DNA from: Agarophyton chilense
Lineage: Eukaryota > Rhodophyta > Florideophyceae > Gracilariales > Gracilariaceae
Assembly: GCA_030374765.1 (NCBI GenBank)
Contig: JARGXX010000022.1
Span: forward strand, 1,178,001-1,242,000
DNA: 64,000 nucleotides
Direction: 5' to 3'
Shown here: piece by piece, positions 23,790-33,725 of the stretch
Layout: each line of letters starts with the position of its first letter
Position numbering within the stretch: the stretch's first letter is position 1
Program-made: the position numbers and the translations under genes
The notes under the pieces: model-generated
Seen by the model: the letters and a program-made list of their open reading frames with translations, nothing else
Database searches by the model: none
What the model was told of the DNA's origin: nothing

Positions 23790-25059
23790 AGACATGGCAA
23801 CGATGAAGACGGAGATGATTCCGATTATACAGATTCCGATAGTTCGAATACAGACGATCCCGAGGATGGAAGTTCATTTTCTGATGATACCTCGAGCGAG
23901 GAGGACACTCGCCGTTCAAGACAGAAAAGAATTGGTAGCTCACTACTGTCCCGAAAGATGGGACCGCCCTACAAGAATCTGAAACCGCTTTCGTGTACGA
24001 GCCCGCTTTACAGGAAGATTACGAAATATCGTGTATATCGGATCAAGGTCTGAAAAGGGAATCGAACAGGTCGCAAGACAGCCAAAGTGAGAGATCACAC
24101 AAAGCGTTTGAAGATTGGCCTCGGTGGTCTTACTTTTTCTGGGAAGGATCCCATTCTTATATTTGAATTTCTCAATCGCTTTGTAGTCGAAGCCGACATG
24201 CTGGGTATGAGCGAAGCTCAAGCATTCGTTGCACTTCCAAACTTACTGGTTGGATTTGCATTGGAGAAATACCGTGCCGTGAGAGTTTCACTTACCGTCG
24301 ATGAAGGTGGAGTCACCAGTTGGACCGAAACCGTGCAGTACTTTCTGTGTAGTTACGAAACGTCTATTGCGATTTCTGAAGCTATTCTGAATCTCAGAGA
24401 TGATACCCCAAAAGCCTGGAGAAAAAGAGGTTGAGTACAGTTCAAGACTGAATAATGCAGCTACACGCTGTGGAAATGTCCATTCTACGTACGAGAAGAT
24501 GACACTTTTTGTCGATGGACTCGATCCGACTATCAAGTCATTGGTAGCCCTTCATCGAGAAAAGCATTCGAGAATCAGTTTTCTGAAATTAGTGCAGTAT
24601 GCACAGGCTGAAGGTGAAGCCGTTCGCGCTCGTCACGGAGGTGGAACACGTCGTCGGGGGACATACCTCGTTGCTAACAGGTATATAAAACGCCCTATCA
24701 AGCGAGGCAAGGTTTTGCATCTGGAGTCGCCAAAGGAATCACGAGTTTCGACGTTTACGCCCCATGGTGCCAGCTATACTGGAGAAGACGCAGTTAAGTA
24801 TCTGGATGTTTCAGAGGGTTCCGTGCCTATTACGGATTTCCCGTCATGTGATTCCCATGTGGAAGATGATATATTGGCTATGGAGCCAGGCTGTTATCCT
24901 TACAGAAGGAGTCCGATGGTCCCGCCAGCGGGTGGATTTACTTCTCAGAAGCCTGGTTGGGTGGATACCCTTGGTACAGAACATTCACAGCTGAGGTTGA
25001 AGAGGGACGGACTGATATGTTTTGAGTGCTACCGAAGACATCATTTGTCTTCAGAGTGA
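23790..25059 (+). pseudogene. gag: Gag capsid region with decayed zinc knuckle
   Basis: An acidic Asp/Ser stretch (23790-23930) leads into frames 24087-24434 and 24400-25059, which hold capsid-like sequence (FSGKDPILIFEFLNRF, EYSSRLNNAATRCG, FVDGLDPTIKSLV). The C-terminus reads CFECYRRHHLSSE followed by TGA at the position of the last Cys of a CX2CX4HX4C zinc knuckle, so a single base change has ended the frame there. Capsid packages element RNA in cytosolic particles. Frame changes and this stop make it non-functional. Confidence 0.72.
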
Positions 25060-25459
25060 ACTCTGCCCTTTACACAGGTACATCGACTTGTCTCGAACTA
25101 CAAAGCTCTTTCGGAGCAAGAACGAACCCGTGTAGCGGACAATCATATTGGAAGGCTGAAGCTTGGGGACTTGCGGATATAGTACGCAGAATTCATGCTA
25201 GAGCTCAGAATTCTGAAAGATCACGGGATTCATCCCCAGAAGTACAGAGAAACGCCGATGTGGCGAGGGATACACCCTCTTCATCGGGAAACTAAGTGAG
25301 GGAGCCCTCAAGGGGGTTGCGTGAATTCAAACCCAACATACCGATAGGGGTACCGACATTGCCTCGCTCCCGGGAATTTAAACCGAAGATCCTACTGAGA
25401 CCAGGAAAATCTTCGAATTTCGGAAACTATGTACAGTTTGACTGTATGTTGAAAAGTCC

Positions 25460-26410
25460 TTGGAGACGATATGTGTGCCCAGTAGGAGGACTAATCACGT
25501 CATGATTATGACCCGAAGGAACTACAAGGTCTATGCCGACGTCGGTTCTTCTCAATCGCAATCATCGCGAAGACTCGCTGAATTGGATACGGATGCAGGC
25601 CCGAACTTTATCAGGTTGTCTAAAATGCGCAAAGACGAGCGAGCTCGAAGACAACAGGCACAGATACAGGATATTTGGGAGGCGAACAAGAGACCGATAA
25701 AGTCCATTGCAACAATACGACTTGTCGTTCGTTTGGGAAATCATGTTTTAATGTTAGTTTTTATTGTGTGTATCACATTGGCTGCACCAGTTTTGCTTGG
25801 TTGTGACTATTTTGATAAGTTTGTCGAATCGATTCGTCCGAAGAATCGGGAAGTGGAGCTGGACAATGGCTCTACAGTGCCAGTCGTGCGCAGACCTCTG
25901 CGGCGATCTGCCTCATTTCCACCATTACAACCCTCATTGAAATACGAAGTCACACGGGGCAGAACATCTCCGAAGAATTGGGTGTGTACACTATTGGTGA
26001 TACCACCAAAAAGTCAAACATTGGTATCAGTCGTTACCGAGAAGCACGGACTTATTGATACTCAGTCGAACGCGGCACTGTATCACACTCTTGAATTGCT
26101 AGTCGCTAACGGCATCGCACAGGTGATCCCGAAGAACCCTTTCAGTATATTGATGAGCAATGTTGGTTCTGAAGAGCGTCGCTTACATAAGCATCAGCTC
26201 TTGGGCATGGCACTGCCACACCCTCCAGTTGTGATACCGACGCACGTAGTGACCGCAGACGTCTTAGAAGTAACGCCCAAAGGCCAGCAGAAGTCGACAG
26301 CGACAGAAGTGGTCGAGAACATGAAGAACATGAAGAAAGAGATTGTCTCTGAAGAAGAGATGGAAGAAGCCCTCGAGGGCATGAAGATGGGACACGTTCT
26401 TGAGGAGTAA
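25460..26410 (+). pseudogene. Gypsy aspartic protease region
   Basis: A 316-codon open frame holds LDTDAGPNFI near residue 37, the retroviral-type protease motif in which the usual DTG has become DTD. The stretch VLLGCDYFDKF around residue 114 matches the flap-to-C-terminal region of gypsy proteases. The C-terminal third is charged (EEEMEEALEGMK) and leads into the reverse transcriptase. The altered Gly would be expected to abolish activity. The first codon is not ATG, consistent with synthesis as part of a Gag-Pol polyprotein. Confidence 0.7.
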
Positions 26411-26459
26411 AAGGGAAGATTGCGCAGATTGCTGCTGAAGTTTTCAAGTATATAAAGTG

Positions 26460-28240
26460 GGCACATTGGCCAGATCGCTGCTACAGAACATCATCTTGAC
26501 GTTGTACCGGGTACACGACCCATCGCTCAATTACCGTATCGGGCAGGCCCGCGAACTCGTCAGATCGAGCAAGAACACGTGGACTCCATGTTGGAGAAGG
26601 AAATCATTGAGCCAGCTCAATCAGCTTGGGCATCCCCGGTGGTCCTTGTTCCCAAAGGAGATATTTCCTTACGCTTTTGCGTTGACTACAGAAAACTGAA
26701 TGCAGTAACTGTGAGGGATACGTACCCATTACCGCGTATGGGTGAATGCATCGATAGTCTTGGAGAAGTCAATGCTTTTACCACGCTTGACGCAAATTGG
26801 GGATACTGGCAGATACCAGTCGCCCCAAAAGACCAAGATAAGACTACATTTGGGTGTCACGCAGGACTGTATCGCTTTAAACGAATGCCATTTGGTTTGG
26901 CCAACGCTGCTGCGACTTTTCAGCGTGCTATCGATATAATATTTTCACAGTAAAAGTGGAAAACATGTCTTGTTTACTTGGATGACATCATCGTTGTCAG
27001 TAAGAATATGGAGGACCATTTCGGGAATCTTGAGGGAATCCTCGAGAAGTTGCAAAAAGCTGGAATTACATTGAAGATCAAGAAGTGTGAATGGTTCACG
27101 GAACAAGTGAAATACCTGGGACACAGGAAAAAGCGAGGGAAACTGGAAATGGAAGGAGTGCAGACCGCTGCGATTCGTGAGTTCAAACCTCGGCGAACGC
27201 AGACGCAATTGAGATTTTTTCTAGGACACTGTAACGTCTACAGACGATTTGTGCCGCTCTACTCGCATATCGCTGCACCTCTTTATGCTTTATTGAAGAA
27301 GAGTCAACCCGTTCAATTGAAAGAATTAGGAGAAGCCGAAGCGGAAGCTATCGCAAAGCTAAAACACGTGCTGGCCACAGCTCCTGTGATATCTCTTCCG
27401 AAAAAAGATCATCTTTACTCCGCCGATACGGACGCTAGCGATTATCAGATAGGGTGTTTACTTTTTCAAACGCACAAAGACGGCATACGACATCTTACTG
27501 GATACTGATCGAGAACACTGCACCAGTCAGAAAAGAACTACTCTGTGTCAGAAAAAGAATGCTTTGCTATGGTTTGGGCTCTCATGATTCTCAGACCTTA
27601 CCTACAGGGTGCTCACTTCACGGTCAATACCGATCATTCATGCCTCAAATGGCTCATGTCGATTACCGACCCGTCGGGACGCTTAATGCGATGGCGTCTG
27701 CGCCTTTCAGAATTGGATTTCCCAATCAACTACAAGAAGGGACCTTCAAACGTACACGCTGACGCGTTATCGCGACTAGAGACCTTGGGAGAAATCCAAT
27801 TGGAAATAGATAATGAGATACCATGTTTGGTAACGGAAAATTCGAGGACGAAAGAATAAGAACTAGAAGATCTAGAAGAAGAGGATTATCAAATGGGATT
27901 ACTGGCAGCCCAGACTACGGACACTGATCTAGAAGATCAACTCGAACGAATCTCTCATGAAGAGCTATTACGTGGACAAGTCACAGGTGCCTTCTGCGCG
28001 GCGATCCACTCTCGTCTGAACGGGGGGAGGTGCTGCCTTTTCGTCTCGACGATCGAGGAATATTTGTTCGAACTGGCGAATCGTATGAGCAAATCTTGAT
28101 ACCACACGCTCTCAAGAGCAGAGTACTGCATTTGGAACATTATTCGCAAATGTTTGGTCATCCAGGAGGTACGAAGCTGTATCTAACCCTCAGAACGGAC
28201 TTTTATTAGCCAACTTCAGCAATAGATTGTCATGCGACAG
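26460..28240 (+). pseudogene. pol: Gypsy reverse transcriptase, RNase H and integrase zinc region
   Basis: Reverse transcriptase motifs appear in order: EKEIIEPAQSAWASPVV, CVDYRKLNAVT, LPRMGECIDSL, TLDANWGYWQIPV, FGLANAAATFQR, then VYLDDIIVV with the catalytic Asp pair after a TAA at 26951. RNase H holds ADTDASDYQIG, EKNYSVSEKECFAMVWAL, TDHSCLKWL and HADALSRLE. Stops at 27506 (TGA in GY-SRTL, where Trp is normal), 27857 and 28207 (TAG after DFY, again a Trp site) and a frameshift near 28020 break one otherwise continuous frame. The integrase zinc finger reads GHPGGTKLYLTL and CATC. Confidence 0.88.
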
Positions 28241-28245
28241 CTTGG

Positions 28246-29760
28246 ATGTGCGCAACGTGCGCGAGGAATGGAGTGAGGCTCTGGAAAAAGAAGAAGCCAC
28301 TGAAGCTGTTCCCAGAAATTGCACCTCTGCAGTATATCAGTATTGACATACTTGAGAAATTGATCCGCTCGAAGCCGGGGAACACATACCTTTTGGTAAT
28401 ATCTGATCGCTTCTTTAAGCTGGTTAAGACTGTTCCGCTGAAATGGATTACTTCTCCCTTGATAGCACGAGCGTTTATCCACCATTGGGTTTATTTCTAC
28501 GGACCACCGGATACTCTGCTCTCAGATAATGGCAAGCAATTCGTTGCACGCTTCTTTCCAGATGAATGCAGGATACTTGGAGCTAAGAACTTGTTCACTA
28601 CGGCGTATCATCTGCAATGTAGCGGGCAGGTGGAACTGTACAACCGTACACTACGCGCCGCAATTCGGCACTACATCGGAGAACACCTGAAGAACTGGGA
28701 TCTGTATACAGAAACGCTTTTCTACGTGTACAATACACAAGCGCATTCGACGACGAAGCCAACACCCTTTGAATTGGTAATATCTCGACGACCAGCGGCT
28801 TTCCCAAGCAAGACAGATTCGGACAAAACCGAAGAAGAGTCAATGCCAACGCCGGCTCAGTTTCACCTTCGCTGGAGGAATGAGTTGCGCAAACGCACTA
28901 CACAGGTTGCAAAAGAGATGAGAGAGGCCCAAGCGCACTACAAGCGTAATGAAGACGCGTCAATGCGACGGGCACTCCCGGATATCCGAGTTGGAGGACA
29001 CGTTTTCGTGAGAGTGGAAAGGAAAAATAGCCGGAAGACCGTAGAGGACAAGGAACAGAAACGCCGTCATCAGTTAGCGCCGATCACCACAGGACCGCAT
29101 GAAGTTGTCAAATTCGAAGAATATACCGTGGTAATACGGAGAGGTACTGAGGTGGACCGCATTTCTATCGATCGAGTGGTTGGTGTGCCACATCGAGAAG
29201 CTGACGTACAGCGAAAGGACTCCACACGTAGAGATATTGAGGTGCAGGAGCCACCACAGCCTTTAGTTGCGCAGGAGCTTGCGTACATGCCGCCGCACGG
29301 CAAAAAAATTCCAAAACTGCCACGTGGTGAAAAGAGTCCGGAGATCCGTCGTACAGGGCTGAACAACAGTTCTGCAGCACACGGCGCATCCGCCCATGAC
29401 ATAATCATAGCTCCCACTGCAAGTGGTAGAGGAGACACGACGATCCGCACTGCGAGCGCGCAGCAAACTGCAGTCTCTCCCTCAGATCACGCGGTGGACG
29501 CGAAAAAAATTGAGGATGAAACGTCACACAACATAAGTCGTGAAGGCTCTACAGGTAGTCATGATTACAGAACAGAATCGCGATTTGGCGCAGAATCAGA
29601 AAGAACCGAAGCTGAGATCAGCAAGCCAATTCCGCAGAACGAATTGAAGAGCGTAGCTCTCCCTGAGGAGCGCAGCAAATCTCGAGAAGAGGGCGTCAAG
29701 CGACGGCGGCGAGGCTGCACCGGATCTCTGATCCAATCTTACGCAGCGCGCACACCACCT
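28246..29760 (+). pseudogene. Gypsy integrase core and C-terminal region, cut by Tc1
   Basis: About 505 intact codons. The core has its first Asp in ISIDILEKL, the second in LLSDNGKQF and Glu in GQVELYNRTLRA, so the DDE triad is complete. YNTQAHSTTKPTPFELV follows, as usual in Ty3/gypsy. A basic, Pro/Glu-rich tail fills the last 250 residues; no chromodomain is evident before the frame meets the Tc1 insertion. Joining 29760 to 31063 keeps the frame open for another 75 or so codons to 31293. It lacks its own start codon because it is the end of pol. Confidence 0.85.
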
Positions 29761-29761
29761 A

Positions 29762-29890
29762 AAGTCTGTTTCAAAATCATATCCCTCGCGCAAATTTTCC
29801 AAAAATCGACGTTTTGGCTACAGTAAAACTAACAAAATCAGTGTGAAAAAATTTTCAAGTAAAAAAACTGTTTCAAAATCATAACCTTTA
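29762..29890 (+). repeat. Left Tc1 terminal repeat with outer and inner copies
   Basis: The outer copy at 29762-29785 and the inner copy at 29867-29889 share TGTTTCAAAATCATA and probably bind the transposase. The mirror arrangement is at 30934-31061. Confidence 0.8.
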
Positions 29891-29917
29891 TTGAATCCTT
29901 TTTATTCTAACGCGAGT

Positions 29918-30913
29918 TCAGTAGTTTATTTTTGCTCCTCTAGCCTTTATAACACTTATACAACGCTTTGGCATTGATTCTATAAAAGGATTGATAGCAT
30001 TACAGTCAATCTTTTCCCAGCAATCTTTGATACAATTTTTCAGATCAAAAACTGTATCAAATTGCCTTCCTTGCCCATAAACCATTCGGGCCAACATTCC
30101 CCAAATGTTTTCGATAGGGTTGAGGTCAGGAGAGCGCGCAGGCCATTCCATAACCGACATATTTAGACTATTGAACCACTGTTTCATAGAATTAGACTTA
30201 TGCACAGGTGCATTATCTTGCTGAAAAATGAATTCTTCTCCGTGCATACAGTATGCAAAAGGTAAAAGATAGTTTTCTAGAACCTCAGCATACTTCTCAG
30301 AATTCATTGTAGTTTCAACAAAAGCCATATCAGTTGCTCTTTTCGTAGAGATTCCAGCCCAAACCATTACTGATGCGCCTCCTGAATGCCTAGTCACAAA
30401 TTCCTTCTTTTCGTTTCGTAGATCATGCCAATAAAATTTATATCAATCTGGACCATCAAGGTTAAACTTTTTTTCGTCGGAAAAGATAAAATTATTCCAT
30501 TCCGTTTTCCAATAAGCCTTTTGAGCACACCATTCAACTCGATTTTTCTTGTGATTATCTTTTAAAAAAAAAGTTTTCCTCATTTTTTTGTACTTGAACA
30601 AATTTTAACGGTTGACTTCATGCCATATTGTAGATCTTGATAGAGGCAAATTCAGATTTTTGAGAATTTTCCCGCAAGATGAAGTGTTGCGGCATAGTTC
30701 TCGGTTAATTCTACGCTTATCGGTTGGGGATAGTGCCGTAGGACGGCCGGTTGAACGCTTTGTTCCGTATGTAGCGGGGTTTTTGATGAAGTTGCTGATT
30801 GTTTTTGGGCTGCGCTTGTGTTTTCGGGCTATATCTGCTGTAATTATACCCTGACCTACTAATTCCATGATTTCCAGCTGTTCAGAGCGTGTCAGAGGTG
30901 CGCCACGAGCCAT
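29918..30913 (-). pseudogene. Tc1-family DD34E transposase with two in-frame stops
   Basis: From ATG 30913 one frame of 332 codons (near the 340 usual for Tc1) runs to 29918 with only two stops: TAA at 30605-30607 and TGA at 30443-30445, the latter where Trp is expected after LDGPD. The N-terminus carries two helix-turn-helix DNA-binding units (LTRSEQLEIMELV, SPKTISNFIKNP; then LSRSTIWHEVNR). The catalytic residues are Asp in FIFSDEKKFNL, Asp in FQQDNAPVHKS and Glu in PDLNPIENIW, with 34 residues between the last two (DD34E). The family moves DNA by cut-and-paste into TA sites. Two point changes would account for loss of function. Confidence 0.9.
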
Positions 30914-30930
30914 AATTGAGCGAATGATTG

Positions 30931-31061
30931 TATAAAGGATATACTTTTGAAACAGTGTTATTGACTTAGTGGTTTTTATTTGTTGTGAAATGTGCTCTAC
31001 AGTACGTGAAATGCCTTTTTGGCGCAGTTTTTGTAAAGGGATATGTTTTTGAAACGCACTG
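30931..31061 (-). repeat. Right Tc1 terminal repeat with outer and inner copies
   Basis: The outer copy (31035-31061) and inner copy (30934-30955) both read, on the minus strand, GTTTCAAAA followed by ATATCC. They are inverted relative to the left end. Confidence 0.8.
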
Positions 31062-31063
31062 TA

Positions 31064-31590
31064 CGTGGCCGGCCTTGCTATCCAGTGCATGTCCGTTTCA
31101 TGGGCATAAACCTGCCGTCTACACAACACAATATCACTCATCGACTGCCGGCCTCGTGAACCAACATGCAACAGGCATGGATCTTGTTGGGCAGGCACTT
31201 TGGGCGTTTTCAGTACATGAGACATGTTCATGTCAAGAGGCGGTTCTTATACTCTTCGATTGGCTAAGAAAGCGCGTGTTTCTGCAATCGTGACGGATTT
31301 GAAGTGTGCTCTCTGAAAGCGCGCGCCTTTTCCGTTTCGCATAGTCCTTAGTAGAGATGAGAGTTAGTAAAAGCTGTTGGTATTGCTCAAACAAGATGCG
31401 TTGCAGTTGTAAATGTGTGGGAATAAAGTCATTGTCTCAATGTCTTATTGTATTAAGGGTTGGTGGCGTATTTATATGACGAGAAGTTGGTTGTGTATAT
31501 GTCTCTGTGTCAGGGAACGCTTTAAACCGTTTTGAAGTCCGTATCTCTAACGGTTTGTGAGATACGAGCTCAATGAAATTGAAAAGGTGG
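31064..31590 (+). other. Gypsy pol tail beyond the Tc1 insertion, then non-coding DNA
   Basis: The frame that joins the integrase across the Tc1 insertion stays open to TGA at 31293. It could be the last part of pol or the edge of the lost 3' LTR. AATAAA-like sequence occurs at about 31423. Nothing else was recognised. Confidence 0.4.
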
Positions 31591-32146
31591 TTACACCTGC
31601 CAGGACAGTCGATTTTCGGGTTGAATGCCGACTGCAATGAATTTGAGCTCGTTGGCAATTACCGCGGCTGCTTCATCTATAAGGTGACACACGCCTGCTT
31701 GCTCTGCTGGGACCCATTTAAAAACATTGTGATCCCTTGAGGGACAAAAAGGGATGCCGCCACTACCATCCCTTGTATTGACTTCATCTGAGAAGTCTAG
31801 AAGCACCACGCTCTTTTCGCATTCGCGCCAACAGTCTTGAACAAGTACCGGTTTTACCCTTCTCCACACCTGTCGGAGGAATACAAGTGGTGAGTTGCTT
31901 TGAATAAAATGTTGTACATTGTGGTATGATGTATACAGGTTCAAATCCAGATGAAAACTCGGCACGAGAGTAAAGACGACCAGGAAGCACCCATCGATCT
32001 GCTTCTTTCCTAAGCAGAACCTTTTTGCTCCTGAAAGATACGACCAGAGCTTGAAGCTCCTGAAAATCGTTTTCAAGGCATGTAGACCACGCCCATTTGT
32101 TCCTATCCAGTTGTGTGCAATCAGCCTCTGTATAGCTGTCAGCCAT
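31591..32146 (-). pseudogene. Unrecognised frame-shifted ORF
   Basis: From ATG 32146 the first frame looks coding (MADSYTEADCTQLDR, RSKKVLLRKEADRWVLPG). From about 31890 a second frame looks coding to TAA 31591 (VWRRVKPVLVQDCWREC, DEAAAVIANELKF). Together they could be one protein of about 185 residues joined by a frameshift or an unseen intron. No family was recognised. It lies between the mobile elements and the host gene cluster. Confidence 0.3.
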
Positions 32147-32757
32147 ATTGGGCAGTCTCTTTTAAAACGCCAAACTAGACACGCTACGGAGACAAATATG
32201 GCACGGGCTCATTCGGTTGTTGCCAGCTGCTCGGTGAGTGTTATTTCACTGGATACAATATCTCGCTCGCGCGTAGATGGGAGGCACGTGGGATAACATC
32301 ACACCTGTGTTCGGCCTGCAGCCAACGAGGAGCCCTTTTTTTTTTTGAAAATCGCGGGCGTCGCCGATGATTACTACGCTCCAACCCATTATCTGCCCCA
32401 CGCTTCCTTGTTCTTCTCCTTCGTGGACACTCTTGGACCATGAAACAGAAGACAGCGGATGACAAGGACAGAGTTGGTAGGTGTTGAGAATGGAACTCAC
32501 GACCGCTTGATTCGCAATCGGGGCATTGACGCAGCGCAGTACAGCCCCTGTCACGGTTGGCTACGTGTCACATATCTGCTAGACATTTTATGTCACGCCT
32601 GAGCTCGGACGATTAAAGGAAGCGAAAAGACAGTCACAATGTTGCGGTAATCTACGTCGAATGCAAGTTTCTTAGCTTGAGCTTGGCGCAGAAGAATTCT
32701 CCATCCGCTTTGCACCGCAATACTTGAAACACATCGAAGCACACATCTCCTTCACCC
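32147..32757. other. Intergenic, promoter side of the NifU-like gene
   Basis: Contains a short T-run at about 32338 and no supported gene. Confidence 0.4.
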
Positions 32758-33335
32758 ATGAAACAATCTGTGCCGGCATTTTTGGCATCACTACCAGTCT
32801 TTGGATCGTCTCTCAAGAAGAAGGCGATTTCACAGAGACAGCAAACGAAATATCTGTTGTATACAAAACCCGTATCACCGCCTGATGTTGTACAGCGCGT
32901 AAGTCCAAAGGCCGTTGACTCACTCGTTTTGACTGAGGAAAACGTTAATCAGGCTTTAGATGAAGTCAGGCTCAAGCTCGGAAGCATCTTCGGAAACAGC
33001 GAAGAGAATCGCCAAGTAGGTATAACTGGTGACGTTATGCTTTCAAGTATAGACGGTCCCACTGTAGTGCTTCGTCTGCAAGGGCGATTTTGGCACAAAC
33101 GTTCAGATGTGGTATGTTACGTTGCCCATTCTCTCTGAAGAACATCTTGCATTCGATTTGCGATTCCGCGATATGCACCTATGTTTCTGTTCACTAATCA
33201 TACCATCACCGTGTGTCAAAGCTTGCAAGGGTATCTGCTTACCTCACTGATCGCATCCCGGAAATATGCGATGTAGAGATTGAAGACGTGCAGCAACTAG
33301 AAGATTCAGAGGCAGAGAGCAACCGGCTGGTGTAG
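32758..33335 (+). CDS. NifU C-terminal-like (NFU) domain protein lacking CxxC
   Basis: Two exons (32758-33111 and 33222-33335) with a 110-bp intron (GTATGT...CAAAG), 155 residues. Residues 1-55 are basic and Ser/Lys-rich and could be an organelle transit peptide. Residues 58-145 follow the NFU pattern: LTEENVNQALDEVRLKL, SSIDGPTVVLRLQGRF, then after the splice ARVSAYLTDRIPEICDVE. In iron-sulfur carriers the LQG is followed by ACGSCPSS; here it is RFWHKRSD, so the cluster-binding CxxC is absent. Degenerate NFU domains without cysteines are known as the second domain of plant plastid NFU1-3. Here it stands alone, so a structural or plastid role is inferred, not shown. ATG 32758 follows stops in frame. 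Confidence 0.62.
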
Positions 33336-33725
33336 CCCAGTATTGCTGCATGTCATCACTTGGTGGTTCGTACTGGTTGTGCTAGCACTAAGTATGCGTG
33401 TCGCGTCAGGCTGCGGCAAGGTAATGAATTGCTCATGGTACAGAACAGACAGAGGAAACCCTCCTTTGAGTGCAACGCGATGTAATTCACACATAATCTC
33501 ATCACGCCTATGCTCAGCGCCAGAAGAAGACGCTTATAGTTCAGTGGGGGCCATTAGGGGTTTCGATCGGGTGTTCAAAATAGTGGTGGCTGGAACTCAA
33601 GCACACGGCTGATTACAACCATTATGTTGGCACAAGAAGGAAGTCAGTATTGTATCTTGCAGCGTTGACGTAAAAACAGATACAGCCAGTGACTTCTTTA
33701 GCTTTTCCTTTGAAATATCGGTGGA
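33336..33725. other. Convergent 3' intergenic region
   Basis: Lies between the ends of the NifU-like gene and the isopentenyltransferase gene. Only frames without motifs occur here. Confidence 0.4.

Larger units (their letters stand above)
23127..29760 (+). mobile_element. Ty3/gypsy retrotransposon, plus strand
   Basis: Gag (23127-25059), protease (25460-26410), reverse transcriptase and RNase H (26579-27859) and integrase (28246-29760) follow in the Ty3/gypsy order. Pol is one frame interrupted by only a few stops and one frameshift, so the copy is younger than the element at the left edge. The integrase frame is interrupted at 29760 by a Tc1/mariner element; removing that insertion restores an open frame that continues to 31293. 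LTRs were not found. Confidence 0.85.
29762..31061 (-). mobile_element. Tc1/mariner element with IR/DR-type ends
   Basis: 1300 bp flanked by TA at 29760-29761 and 31062-31063, the standard Tc1/mariner target duplication. The outer ends read AAGTCTGTTTCAAAATCATA (left) and, reversed, CAGTGCGTTTCAAAAACATA (right). Each end has an inner copy about 105 bp inside: CTGTTTCAAAATCATAACC at 29868 and its inverse at 30934-30955. Paired direct repeats within each inverted end are the IR/DR arrangement known from Sleeping Beauty-like Tc1 elements. One transposase lies inside on the minus strand. The insertion is clean within the gypsy integrase frame. Confidence 0.9.
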
